A stretch of DNA of 64,000 nucleotides from contig JAPDOI010000182.1 in the NCBI GenBank assembly GCA_029168955.1, forward strand, positions 1,240,001 to 1,304,000, given 5' to 3'. Shown here piece by piece: positions 53,551-64,000 of this stretch (its first letter is position 1; each line of letters starts with the position of its first letter). The position numbers were made by a program, and so were the translations under genes. The stretch is from Aplectana chamaeleonis. Taxonomy: Eukaryota > Nematoda > Chromadorea > Rhabditida > Cosmocercidae. The notes beneath the pieces are model-generated. The model did no database searches. It saw nothing but the letters and a program-made list of their open reading frames with translations, and was not told the DNA's origin.

Positions 53551-54160
53551 ACAATTCTATCAAAAAGGGGTCTTCCAAGCGAAAGAGGTTTGGTTGGCGT
53601 CAGAAACGTTCCAACAAAAAGGGAACAATAGGCAAGTAGGATGAGGAGTCTACAAAAATTGAACAACATTTTCTGAGACTGATTTTCTTGGCCGAAACTT
53701 CTTAATGGCGGAAACAAACCGTTGTGGCATTTCACGAGGAAGAGCTCAATGGTTTCCAAGAATGGACTTCTATTCTTGACGAGATTATAAGAAAATACTC
53801 TTATTTCATGCTGCACTTTGAGTTCGCTTCTCGTAGCAGCTGGAGCTAGCCGTCTGTGTAGGTAAAGTTGAAATCATTTTCTCTTCTAATTATAACTAAT
53901 AGGTGCACATAATTATACATTTTTATCGTTACACTCATAATCGGAGACTCTTTGGAACCACAGAGTGCTTCCGTGTGAAACACCGCAACGGTTTGTTTTC
54001 GCTATTAAGAAGTTTCGGCCAAGAAAATCAGTCTCAGAAAATATTGTTCAATTTTTGTAGACTCTCCTCATCCTACTTGCCTATTGTTCCCTTTTTGTTG
54101 GAACGTTTCTGACGCCAACCAAACCTCCTTCGCTTGGAAGACCCCTTTTTGATAGAATAA
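53551..54160. mobile_element. 610-bp foldback element
   Basis: Arms 53551-53765 and 53944-54160 are inverted copies. Paired words are CTATCAAAAAGGGGTCTTCC, GGCGTCAGAAACGTTCCAAC and TCTTGGCCGAAACTTCTTAA. The spacer is about 180 bases. Confidence 0.88.
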
Positions 54161-54326
54161 TGATTGAATTACACTAAGCAATGGTAAAGGGATCGTGCTG
54201 TAGTAACACTCCTGGGTTGGCCCCATCTCCTGATCTAAAACATTAGTATACGCAAAAAAGGATTAGAGCATGTCAACTGGAGATGTCTTGTGATTTACTT
54301 CCATTGCATGTATTTTTATTTACGAA
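54161..54326. other. unassigned
   Basis: No feature seen. Confidence 0.4.
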
Positions 54327-54385
54327 AAATTACGATTTACGGTCCAAAATGTCGTAAATCGTAAACCGTAATTGCGCACACCCCT
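54327..54385 (-). repeat. CAGGGGTGTGCG-headed TTACG-word repeat, reversed
   Basis: It ends GCGCACACCCCTG, the complement of the head at 45170, and is made of ACGATTTACGG and CGTAAATCGTAAACC words. Confidence 0.65.
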
Positions 54386-54644
54386 GGTAGGAACCATATA
54401 AATTTCGAAGTTTGATAGCCTGTATTTATAAGCTGACAATTTGAAATCGTGCTGGCAGCTTTTCTGACGCGGCGCACATTTGTTTATATGAATTTGGATA
54501 GATTTTGACGGCCTTGAAAAGCCTGCTCTATGAGAAATAGCCAAGAAACGGCCAATAAAGAGCCATGAGAGCAGCTGCTCACGTCTGAGTTACACCGGCG
54601 GGTAGTTATTTGAATTACGCTAACACTAAAGCTCTTCTTGTAAC
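54386..54644. other. unassigned
   Basis: No gene seen. Confidence 0.4.
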
Positions 54645-54726
54645 TTAAAGACAGTGTCCACGATAAATCTTGTTCTCGAGGTGTCAGTGTGAAACCCTAA
54701 GTTGGCAGATGCTGGAAAGATAGGAT
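54645..54726 (+). mobile_element. family D MITE, left end only
   Basis: TTAAAGACAGTGTCCACGAT and the next 55 bases match 30184-30245, then stop where the TTCGAA array begins. The composite appears to have inserted there. Confidence 0.6.
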
Positions 54727-55230
54727 AGTGAGGACCGAATATTCGAGTTCGAGTAAATATTCGAATTTTTCGAACGAATTTTTATTCGAACATTCGAATA
54801 TCCGAAAAGTGTGGATATTCGAACATTATTCGAGTTCGACTATTCGCAGATGAATATTCGAACATTATTCAAATTCGAATATTCGCAAAAAGTGAATATT
54901 AGAATATTATTCGAATTCGACTATTCGCAAGAGGTGAATATTCGAACATTATTCGAATTCGACGATTCGCAGAGGTGATGATTCGAACGTTATTTGAATT
55001 CGAATACTCGAGCTGGTTCAACAAAAATTATGAGAATTAGCTCTAATGTATAAAGGAATCGACATACTTTCTATGATTTGATTCATTTTCTTTACTACTC
55101 CACTCTTCCACTTTTCCAAACGCAAGAGCTAATTTTTTTTGCCCACACTCCGTCTGAGGAGGATAGTAGGGAGATTCTAACACGGAGAGCCACATGGCAA
55201 TCGCACTCGGCCATGCCCATTTTTCCATGC
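54727..55230 (+). repeat. TTCGAA composite, copy 2
   Basis: The array 54727-55008 and its right flank align with 26131-26640. It starts AGTGAGGACCGAATATTCG and ends in GAGAGCCACATGGCAATCGC and following bases. Confidence 0.8.
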
Positions 55231-55624
55231 CGCAGCGCAATGATAACACCGACCCGGGGTTTTCCTTCCATTCCAAAATCATTGCGGCGCGGAAAAATAG
55301 GGGTGGCCAGTTGGCCGCGATAGCAACCTTCGGGGGTGCTAAACACAGATTTGACATCCGTTTACGATGTTACGGAAGATTGCGGCAGTGCCGTGGTTTG
55401 TCGATGTTCTAGATTTGGCTAAGCTCTCTCGGCAGTCGGGGCCAGGTGTGTGAGAAAATTTTTTTAAAAAATTTAGAAAACGGAAAATCGAGTTTGTCAG
55501 AAATCAGAAAACAGGCCGAAACGGCCAGCAAACAGAAGCAGAAAATTTTTCAGAAAAAAAAATCGAATGCGTTTGAACTTTTTCAAATGAAAAAGAGAGG
55601 AAGACTCTCGTATTCGCCGAACAT
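55231..55624. other. unassigned
   Basis: An A-rich stretch at 55450-55590. No gene. Confidence 0.4.
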
Positions 55625-56728
55625 CCAGTGTGTAGTGGAGTTCCGCAGGGTGAAGTCCTTTTACCGATCTTGTTCAATATATACACGCACGAGCTGGGGG
55701 ACTTATTAAGTGGGTTTGGAGTTGATTTCTGTGCGATTGCAGACGATATTAAAATTTTTCGCCATGCAGGCTCTAGTGAGGACATTAAGGCAATTCAAAT
55801 TGCAATAGACGCAATGGCGGTCTGATCTCATGAATGGCACCTGCCGCTATCGAAGGAGAAAACGAAGTGTCTGCATCTAGGTTCCTCAAATAACTGTCTT
55901 ACTTACAATGTCGAAGGAACTGAGATTGACAATGTTGAGCAGATCACTGACCTGGAATTCATCCTCACACGAAACCTCAGTTTTGACAAGCACAGAAAAT
56001 CGGTATCTACCAGAGCCACCGTGGCTGTCAATAATATATTCAGGGGAATGGGAACAAGAAACAGCGCGGTACTACGTAGAGCCTTCAAAACCTAAGTGAG
56101 ACCTATTCTTGAGTATGGGACACCAGTATATTGTGCGCAGAAAAAGAAAAGCATAGTCAAACTTGAAAAGGTGCAAAACGGGTTTACAAGAAAGTTAATG
56201 AACAGGGAGCTCGGATTTCGCCATTATCAACAAATGCCATCTGCAGAAACCAGGAATAGTGAGCTCAAACTGCCATTTTTTTTGGTAAGGAGAGAGTTGA
56301 ACGACTTACTGCTGCTGCATAAAATCCTGTATCAAACGGACTTTGGTCTCCGGCCTGGGTGTGTTGTCGAGGTGAGAACACCGAGTACCAGGGAAGGAGC
56401 TTTAAAAAATTTTGCGCAAAAATTCCAACCTAAACTGCAGGCGCTTTTTCTTCATAAATAGGGCGACCCCGACATTCGAACCGCTTCGGAGGCTAAAATC
56501 CATCCCTGTGAGCCATAAGGCATTTGGAAAACTTGTAACTGAACATTTCGAGAACGAGCGTGGCGTGCGCTAATCCTTCGCGGAGCAATTTCCTTGTCTC
56601 TCCAACATTATGGACTATACGTGTATCTGCTTTAAATTCATTACATTACCTGATCAAAAACTGGTAGTTGTTGTTCGCTGCACATAGGTCTGGCACACAG
56701 GCTTATGTGAATAAATAAACAAATAAAT
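55625..56728 (+). mobile_element. decayed CR1-type LINE 3' fragment
   Basis: The RT frame contains CSGVPQGEVLLPILFNIYTH and AIADDIKIF (the usual FADD is IADD), then WHLPLSKEKTKCLHLGSS and VRPILEYGTPVYCAQKKKS. Stops interrupt it at 55823 and 56093. It ends in an (AATA)n-like tail at 56710-56728. It is clearly older than the copy at 22460. Confidence 0.85.
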
Positions 56729-56816
56729 CTGAACGCCCTTATTATACCTGTAATACAATATCTACGATACTGCACAAATGACCAATAATACATTGATAGT
56801 AGCAATGATACGTCAA

Positions 56817-58220
56817 AATACCAGTTACCTGGAAACTGCCACGATCGTGCCCATACACAAGAAGGGTGACGCCAGGGACTGCAAAAATTACCGAGGGATC
56901 AGTCTGTTGTCTATCGTTGGCAAAGTCTTCATGAGGGTTATTCAGAACAGACTTCAGCGTCATCGTGAGCAAACCGGTCGTGAAGAACAGGCGGGGTTCC
57001 GGCCAGGGAGAAGCTGCAGTGATCAGATCTTCGCACTTCGACAGCTAATGGAAGAGAGAATTCGCTCTGGGAAGCGTGTCGTTATCACATTTATAGACTT
57101 CAAATCTGCGTTCGATTGTATTCACTGGCCGGCGCTGTGGAGAGCACTTGAAAGCGAGCACATACCGAGGAAGATAGTCAAGCTCCTCCAAGAAACGTAC
57201 GAAGGGTCTACCAGTTCCGTACGCGTTGGGGATAAGTTGTCCGAGGTGTTTGCCGTTACCGCTGGAGTTCGCCAAGGCGATGTGGTCTCGCCTCTGCTCT
57301 TCAATACTGTTGTGGACGCTATTATGAGGAAGGTCTCCGAGAACAGGAGAGGCGTCCAATACGGATGTAATGAGTACGTCACAGGTTTGATGTTCGCGGA
57401 TGACAGCGCAGTATTCACGGATACTGATGCGGAGACGTCTTTGATAAGCGATATGGCACTGATTGCAAGCTCCTACGGCTTAAGAATCAACCAGGAGAAG
57501 ACCAAGGTCATGACATCTGATGGGTCGCCTACATCTGTTCAGTTTGAAGGAGTAGAACTTCAGCAGGTCAAGGAATTCTAATACCTTGGGTCAGTAGTGC
57601 AGGAGCGAAAGGTTGCGGCCACGGCAGAGGTGTGCAACAGAATCGGGCAGGCGTCTAGTGTGTTTGCGTCGCTTGGCTGGTGTTTGTGGAAGAAAAACAA
57701 CATTTCACTGAATACTAAAGTGCGATTGTTCCGAGCGCTGATAATACCCGTACTACTATACAGCTCGGAAACCTGGACTCTGCTAAAGTTAGACCTCGTC
57801 AAGCTAGAAGTCTTCCAGATGCGATGTTTGCGCCAGATACTTGGAATTACGGTTCGTGATCGTATCTGCAACGACGATATACGGAAGAGCTGTATGAATC
57901 AACCGACGGTCAAAGAACAGCTGCAGACAAGAAGACTGCGATGGTTCGGACATGTATGTAGGACGACCCGTCTCCCGTACAGTATGCTGCGGCGTGAGCG
58001 CCCACCATCGTGGAGAATTCAACGAATGGCCCCGAAGAAGACATGGCTCAAACAACCAGAGGAGGATCTGAAGACCCGACGGTGCAGTGTCCCTAACGCT
58101 AAACTTGTTGCTGCAATCCGTTTTGATTGGAAGCGTATCGTTCAGGCCGCACGAGCTCATATAGCACCTACAGCAGTGTATTGGTTGAGAGGGCATCCCG
58201 CTCCACCAGACGCCAGCTAA
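56817..58220 (+). pseudogene. RTE-like reverse transcriptase with one in-frame stop
   Basis: Motifs in order: VPIHKKGDARDCKNYRGISL, EEQAGFRPGRSCSDQIFALR, FIDFKSAFDCIHW, AGVRQGDVVSPLLFN, GLMFADDSAVF (catalytic FADD), GLRINQEKTKVM, YLGSVV, then the LINE C-terminal RRLRWFGHVCRTTRLPYSML. The only disruption is TAA at 57579-57581, where Lys or similar is usual before YLGS. The first 13 codons of the open frame are host DNA upstream of the insertion point. Confidence 0.9.
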
Positions 58221-58253
58221 CCGGATGAGTGAGTGAGTGAGTGAGTGAGTGAG
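56817..58253 (+). mobile_element. 5'-truncated RTE-like LINE with 11-bp target duplication
   Basis: TGATACGTCAA occurs at 56806-56816 just before the element and at 58254-58264 just after it. The element starts inside RT and ends in a (GAGT)n tail at 58225-58253. About 1.44 kb, plus strand. Simple-repeat tails and 5' truncation are typical of target-primed reverse transcription. Confidence 0.92.
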
Positions 58254-58264
58254 TGATACGTCAA

Positions 58265-59100
58265 TGACGGGTAAATCATTATTAAAGACACTCACTCCAA
58301 GGGTTTTAGCCGAGAAATAGCCCACCACGCTCCACGGGGTTCCTGATGTGCTATTTCTCAAATACTTCTCGGTTGTTTCTTGGATATTACGCGGCTGAGA
58401 CCATGTGGCTTGCCAAATAGCATAGAAGTAGACGAACAATAACCGAGAAATAACCAAGACGTGACAGGCACACCGACACACGACGCGGCCTTCACCGGAT
58501 CGCCGAGCAGCCACAAGGGCCTCCTGCGGTTGGGCGGGGCCTCCTGTGGCCGTATTCATGAACCAATGGGAGCCTCCCGGGAAGGTCTAAAGTCCACTCG
58601 CTGTTGGACGAGTTTCCGATGTTGCACCTTCTTGGGTACCCGGCAGGTAGACAGGAAGGCTCCTGGCAACCTGGCGGGTAGACAGAAGGGTTGCTAGCCA
58701 CCTGGCGGGTGGACGGAGATAATTGCGGCTGCCTGCTACGTCGATCTTGTGTTTCAGGACGTAATCGACTCAGGCAAACTCAAATGTCGACAGCAGGTTT
58801 CTGAGGTGTCATCACAGAGCACATCAGCTGAGGACACGAAGAAAAGCGTGATTTCAGCGCGAGAGAACCTGGTATCACCCCGAAAGGTCCAGGTGTAGAC
58901 CTGTTAGCCCCGGATTTCGAGACGGCGGCATGACTTAACTGAAGCCTCGAAAGGTTCAGCTGTCGACCTGTTACCGCCAGATTTATGGATTTTACTGTAG
59001 ACATACTAACAAATAATCGAAAAACGGACATTTGACCCAAACGAAAGCAAAGAATTTTTCGATTCCCAGTGTTGCGCCGGTGAGGTGGTAGAATGGGAAT
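58265..59100. repeat. intergenic with short tandem duplications
   Basis: 58634-58715 has three units around CCTGGCGGGTAGACAG. 58888-58970 has two copies of GAAAGGT(C/T)CAG(G/C)TGT(A/C)GACCTGTTA. A GGCCGTATTCATGAACCAAT motif stands at 58549. No gene. Confidence 0.5.
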
Positions 59101-59215
59101 CAGGGCTGTGCGGAACTGTTCCGTTTCCGATTCCGTATTTCCGAAGTTTTCGGCCTGTTCCGTTCCGCTTCCTTTTCCGACTTTTTGGGGCAGGAAACGG
59201 AAAAAATCATTGCTG
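59101..59215 (+). repeat. CAGGGCTGTGCGG-headed TTCCG-word repeat
   Basis: After the head it is almost entirely TTCCG, TTTCCGA and complementary CGGAA words. Related head at 37024. Confidence 0.65.
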
Positions 59216-59335
59216 CAGGGGCAATGGTAGTGGGTCTAGGCAACGTAGTATGAAGGCACCATAAGGGACTGAGACTCTCTTTCGAACAATTGTGTTCTGC
59301 TAAAGAAAAAAATTAAATTAAATTAAATCAAAAAA

Positions 59336-59670
59336 TTAAAGGTAGTGGTCGCGATCAAATATGCTTGTCGTCTTTTTCTCTCTAAACCCTTTTCTGGGTC
59401 TCGAGTAGTAGGACCTATCAGAAAAAATCGCGAAAAAACCACTGTTTTGGGCCAAATTTGAATCCTGAACTTTCTTGTCTTTGATGGTGGACGAGCCCAC
59501 TCCACATCATCGGCATCGATGACCTCTTATATCAAGAATATCAGCTGGCTTGAAATTCAATTTCAATCAATGAATCTTCGAATTTATGTACACATCTAGC
59601 CAAAAACATGGACTGAAGTTCTTGCTTTCATTGTTCAATTGTTTTTATTAGGTAAAATTGCATTTATTGT
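59336..59670 (-). mobile_element. family A MITE, truncated
   Basis: TTAAAGGTAGTGGTCGCGAT and the following 330 bases match 20946-21280. It stops at the hairpin of a family F repeat. The left TTAA merges with an (AATTA)n run. Confidence 0.8.
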
Positions 59671-59972
59671 GGTGAGCGCGAAGCGCTCACCAGATTTGGC
59701 TTTGATTCGCCATCGCGCAACCCCCTGATCTCAGTATCAGGGTCCAGAGTAAACGTAGGAAGACCGTTCTTTTCGCATTTAATACACTTTAGAAAGGTGA
59801 ATAACTGTTCAAAAAATGGTCCGGAATGGTTACCTGAGATTCGAGAAAAAATGTCAAAACCACGTCATTTTGGTCGAAAAAATGTTCATCTCCCTTTTTC
59901 AGTTGGCGTTCACGATCTTGATGGAACACTTCTCGTTGAGCTAGAGCGCTCTTCATTGGACAGCAAGCTGGT
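59671..59972 (+). repeat. hairpin-headed repeat, family F copy 2
   Basis: Hairpin GGTGAGCGC-GAA-GCGCTCACC, then AGATTTGGCTTTG, then sequence aligned with 12244-12561. It interrupts a family A MITE. Confidence 0.65.
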
Positions 59973-60230
59973 TTTGTTTGCACCTAGCTCCTGTCAAATT
60001 TTGAAGTTGGCAGCTTCATTTTTGCGGAACCTCAAAATTGAGGGTAAAGAAAGACAAAACACGTAAACATGTTATTAAAAACCAACCGACGTTTGCTTAT
60101 TCGTAAAATGAACTAGTGAAATAAACACCGTTACTGATAGGCTTTGCCTTCAGGATTTGACGGGGCAACGCTTTCAATCAATACGGCGGGATCTCGAAGT
60201 ACTTTTGAAACGCCGCACGGTGTGACTCAG
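59973..60230. other. unassigned
   Basis: No gene seen. Confidence 0.4.
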
Positions 60231-63200
60231 AAGTGCGCCACAGAACGCCGTGGTAGATACTGTGCGGGACCCCAGCAGGAGTGCGAAAGACGTCGTAGAA
60301 CATGTGTGTGACCAAAGTATGAGTGCGCCGGACGCCGTAGAAAGTGTGCGGGACCCAAATGGGTGTGCGCAGAACGCCGTAGAAAGTGTGTGGGACCCAA
60401 ATGAGAGTGCGCCGGACGCCGTAGAAAGTGTGCGGGACCCAGATGAGAGGGCGCCGTACGCCGTAGTAAAAGTGTGCGGGACCCACGTGGGAATGCGCCG
60501 GACGCCGTAGAAAGTGTGCGGGACCCAAATGGGTGTGCGCAGAACGCCCTAGAAAGTGTGTGGGACCCAAATGGGTGTGCGCAGAACGCCCTAGAAAGTG
60601 TGTAGGACCCAAATGAGAGTGCGCCGGACGCCGTAGAAAGTGTGTGGGACCAAATGAGAGTGCGCCGGACGCAGTAGAAAGTGTGCGGGACCCAAATGAG
60701 AGTGAGCGCCGGACGCCGTAGAAAAGAAAGTGTGCGCGACCCAAATGGGTGTGCGCAGAACGCAAGTGTGTGGGACAAATGGGTGTGCGCAGAACGCCCT
60801 AGAAAGTGTGGGACCCAAATGAGAGTGCGCCGGACGCCGTAGAAAGTGTGTGGGACCCAAATGGGTGTGCGCAGAACGCCGTAGAAAGTGTGCGGGACCC
60901 GAAATGGGAGTGCGCCGGACGCCGTAGAAATTGTGCGGGACCTGAACAAATGGGAAGTGCGCCGGACGCCCTAGAAAGTGTGTGGGACCCAAATGGCTAG
61001 AGTGCGCAGAACGCCTTAGAGAGTGTGGGACCCAAATGGGTGTGCGCAGAACGCCGTAGAAAGTGTGTGGGACCCAAATGGGAGTGCGCAGAACGCCGTA
61101 GAAAGTGTGCGGGACCCAAATGAGAGTGCGCCGGACGCCGTAGAAAGTGTGCGGGACCCAAATGGGTGTGCGCAGAACGCCCTCAGAAAGTGTGTGGGAC
61201 CCAAATGAGAGTGCGCCGGACGCCATAGAAAGTGTGCGGGACCCGAATGGGTGTGCGCAATGAACGCCGTAGAAAGTGTGTGGGACCCAAATGAGAGTGC
61301 GCAGAGCGACCGTAGAAAGTGTGCGGGACCCAAATGGAAGTGCGCCGGACGCCGTAGAAAGTGTGCGCAGCCCAAATGAGTGTGCGCGGAGAACGCTCCG
61401 TAGAAAGTGATAGTGCGGGACCCAAGTAGATTGTTATAGTGCTGGCCGAAGTGTGCGGGACCCAAATGGGTGTGCGCAGAACGCCGCAGAAAGTGTGCAG
61501 ACCCAAATGAGTGTGCGCAGAACGCCCTGAAAGTGTGTGGGACCCAAATGAGAGTGCGCCGAACGCCGTAGAAAGGTGTGTGCGGGACCCAAATGGGGAG
61601 TGCGCCTGACGCCGTAGAAAGTGTGCGGGACCCAAATGAGAGGTGCGCGCAGAACGCCTAGAAAGTGTGTGGGACCCAAATGAGAGTGCGCCGGACGCCG
61701 TAGAAATTGTGCAGGACCTAAATGTGGAACGCCTTGTAGAAAGTGTGTGCGGGACCCAAATGGGAGTGCGCAGAACGCCGTAGAAAGTGTGTGGGACCCA
61801 AATGAGAGTGCGCCGGACGCCGTAGAAAGTGTGCGGGACCCAAATGAGAGTGCGCCGGACGCCTCGTAGAAAGTGTGTGGACTCAAATGAGAGTGCGCCG
61901 AACGCCGTAGAAAGTGTGCGACCCAAATGGGTGTGCGCAGAACGCCCTAGAAAGTGTGTGGGACCCAAATGAGTGTGCGCAGAAACGCCGTAGAAAGTGT
62001 GCGGGACCCAACAAAGGGTGTATGAGAACGCGCCGGACGCCGTAGAAATTGTGCGTGTGCGACCCAAATGAGAGCGTGCGCTGAACGCCGTAGAAAGTGT
62101 GCGGGACCCAAATGAGAGTGCGCCGGACGCCGTAGAAAGTGTGCGCAGGACCCAAATGAGGTGTGCGCCGGACGCCGTAGAAAGTGTATTGGGACCCAAA
62201 TGAGAGTGCGCCAGAACGCCGTAGAAAGTGTGCGGGACCCAAATGGGAGTGCGCAGGACGCCGTAGAAAAGTGCGGGACCCAAATGGGTGTGCGCCAGAA
62301 CGCCGTAGAAAGTGTGTGGGACCCAAATGAGTCTAGAAGTGTAGGACCCGAATGAGAGTGCGCCGGACGCCGTAGAAAGTGTGTAGGACCCAAATGAGAG
62401 TGAGCCGGACGCCGTAGAAAGTGTGCGGGACCCAAGTGGGAGTGCGCCGGACGCCGTAGAGAGTGTGCGGGACCCAAATGGGTGTGCGCAGAACGCCGTA
62501 GAAAGTGTGCGGGACTCAAATGGGTGTGCGCAGAATGCCCTAAAAAGTGTGCGGGACCCAAATGGGTGTGCGCAGAACGCCCTAGAAAGTGTGTAGGACC
62601 CAAATGAGAGTGCGCCGGACGCCGTAGAAAGTGTGCGGGACCCAAATGAGAGTGCGCCGGACGCCGTAGAAAGTGTGCGGGACCCAAATGAGAGTGCGCC
62701 GGACGCCGTAGAAAGTGTGCGCGACCCAAATGGGTGTGCGCAGAACGCCGTAGAAAGTGTGTGGGACCCAAATGGGTGTGCGCAGAACGCCGTAGAAAGT
62801 GTGCGGGACCCAAATGGGTGTGCGCAGAACGCCCTAGAAAGTGTGTGGGACCCAAATGAGAGTGCGCAGAACGCCCTAGAAAGTGTGTGGGACCCAAATG
62901 AGAGTGCGCAGAACGCCCTAGAAAGTGTGTGGGACCCAAATGAGAGTGCGCCGGACGCAGTAGAAAGTGTGCGGGACCCAAATGAGAGTGCGCCGGACGC
63001 CCTAGAAAGTGTGTGGGACCCAAATGAGAGTGCGCCGGACGCCGTAGAAATTGTGCGGGACCCAAATGGGTGTGCGCAGAACGCCCTAGAAAGTGTGTGG
63101 GACCCAAATGAGAGTGCGCAGAACGCCCTAGAAAGTGTGTGGGACCCAAATGAGAGTGCGCCGGACGCAGTAGAAAGTGTGCGGGACCCAAATGAGAGTG

Positions 63201-64000
63201 CGCCGGACGCCCTAGAAAGTGTGTGGGACCCAAATGAGAGTGCGCCGGACGCCGTATAAAGTGTGCGGGACCCAAACGGGTGTGCGCAGAACGCCGTAGA
63301 AAGTGTGCGGGACCCAAATGGGTGTGCGCAGAACGCCCTAGAAAGTGTGCGGGACCCAATCGAGTGTGCGCAGAACGCCCTAGAAAGTGTGTGGGAACCA
63401 AATGAGAGTGCGCCGGACGCCGTAGAAAGTGTGCGGGACCCAAATGGGAGTGCGCCGGACGCCGTAGAAATTGTGTAGGACCCAAATGGGTGTGCGCAGA
63501 ACGCCGTAGAAAGTGTGCGGGACCCAAATGAGTGCAGAACGCCCTAGAAAGTGTGTGGGACCCAAATGAGAGTGCGCCGGACGCCGTAGAAAGTGTGCGG
63601 GACCCAAACGAGAGATGCGCAGAACGCCGTATAAAGTGTGCCGGACCCAAGTGGGAGTGCGCCGGACGCAGCAGAAAGTGTGCGGGACCCAAATGGGTGT
63701 GCGCAAAACGCCGTAGAAAGTGTGTGGGGCCCAAATGGGAGTGCGCAGAACGCACTAGAAATTGTGCGGAACCCAAATGAGAGTGCGCCGGACGCCGTAG
63801 AAAGTGTGCGGGACCCAAATGAGAGTGCGCCGGACGCCGTAGAAAGTGTGCGGGACCCAAGTGAGAGTGCGCAGAACGCCGGAGAAAGCGTGTGGGACCT
63901 AAATGAGAGTGCGCCGGCCGCCGTAGAAGGTGGGCGGGACCCAAATGAGAGTGCGCCGGACGCCGTAGAAAGTGTGCGGGACCCAAATGGGTGTGCGCAG
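60231..64000 (+). repeat. 42-bp minisatellite array, continues past window
   Basis: About 90 units. The unit begins GTGTGCGGGACCCAAATGAG and continues AGTGCGCCGGACGCCGTAGAAA. The second half alternates between GAGAGTGCGCCGGACGCCGT and GGGTGTGCGCAGAACGCC(C/G)T types. Because 42 is a multiple of three, several frames on both strands stay open, the longest 679 codons on the minus strand (61947-63986, HLGPAHFLRRPAHS repeats). Around 60660-62340 single-base and short indels are frequent; 62340-63990 is much cleaner. I treat it as noncoding. Confidence 0.95.

Noticed and set aside
57804..58559. 251-codon minus frame
   Set aside because: It is a shadow of the LINE reverse transcriptase plus its (GAGT)n tail.
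61947..63986. 679-codon minus frame as a large repeat protein
   Set aside because: The 42-bp unit is a multiple of three, so long frames appear in several frames on both strands. There is no non-repeat start or splice context.

Overview
This is eukaryotic DNA, most likely from a nematode. Introns have worm-type acceptors (TTTTCAG, TTTCAG), the one clear gene best fits the nematode TRIM9 orthologue MADD-2, and the rest is AT-rich DNA crowded with MITEs, foldback elements, truncated LINEs and satellites. A clade V parasite with large repeat-rich introns would fit, but the species is a guess.

Gene content. One multi-exon gene is certain. It lies on the plus strand from 17721 (first exon visible) to a stop at 34917, with AATAAA at 35185. 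Eleven exons join in phase to give 436 residues: coiled coil (BBC), COS box, FN3 domain and a complete SPRY domain, the order of class I TRIM proteins. RING and B-box exons were not found in the 17.7 kb upstream. Its introns hold most of the mobile DNA in the first half: a 1.16-kb foldback (intron 3), two MITEs sharing one TTAA (intron 4), a tRNA-like foldback plus a CR1-type LINE fragment (intron 6), and MITEs, TTCGAA arrays and a 199-bp AT run (intron 9). Three weak coding candidates also appear: a trypsin-like remnant at 1706-1948, a minus-strand reading frame at 1348-1668, and an exon-like block at 44334-44523.

Layout. 1-17720: TTAA-flanked MITEs, a TIR element, a tRNA-like sequence, foldbacks at 10215 and 13237. 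17721-34917: the TRIM9/MADD-2 gene. 35000-47850: intergenic repeats, including TTA/TAA-flanked TIR elements (one nested in another) and a tandem pair of TATA-bounded elements. 47853-53276: a 5.4-kb satellite with a unit of about 145 bp, followed at once by four copies of a 14-bp palindrome holding the CRE core TGACGTCA. 53551-60200: a foldback, a second TTCGAA composite, a decayed CR1 fragment, and a 5'-truncated RTE-like LINE with an 11-bp target duplication. 60231-64000: a 42-bp minisatellite running off the window.

The repeats make up several families, some apparently undescribed: TTAA-site MITEs with TIR AAAGGCAGTG or AAAGGCACAG, elements beginning with GGGG, a CAGGG-GTGCG head family whose interior is one self-complementary word, and hairpins with different stems but the same downstream sequence.
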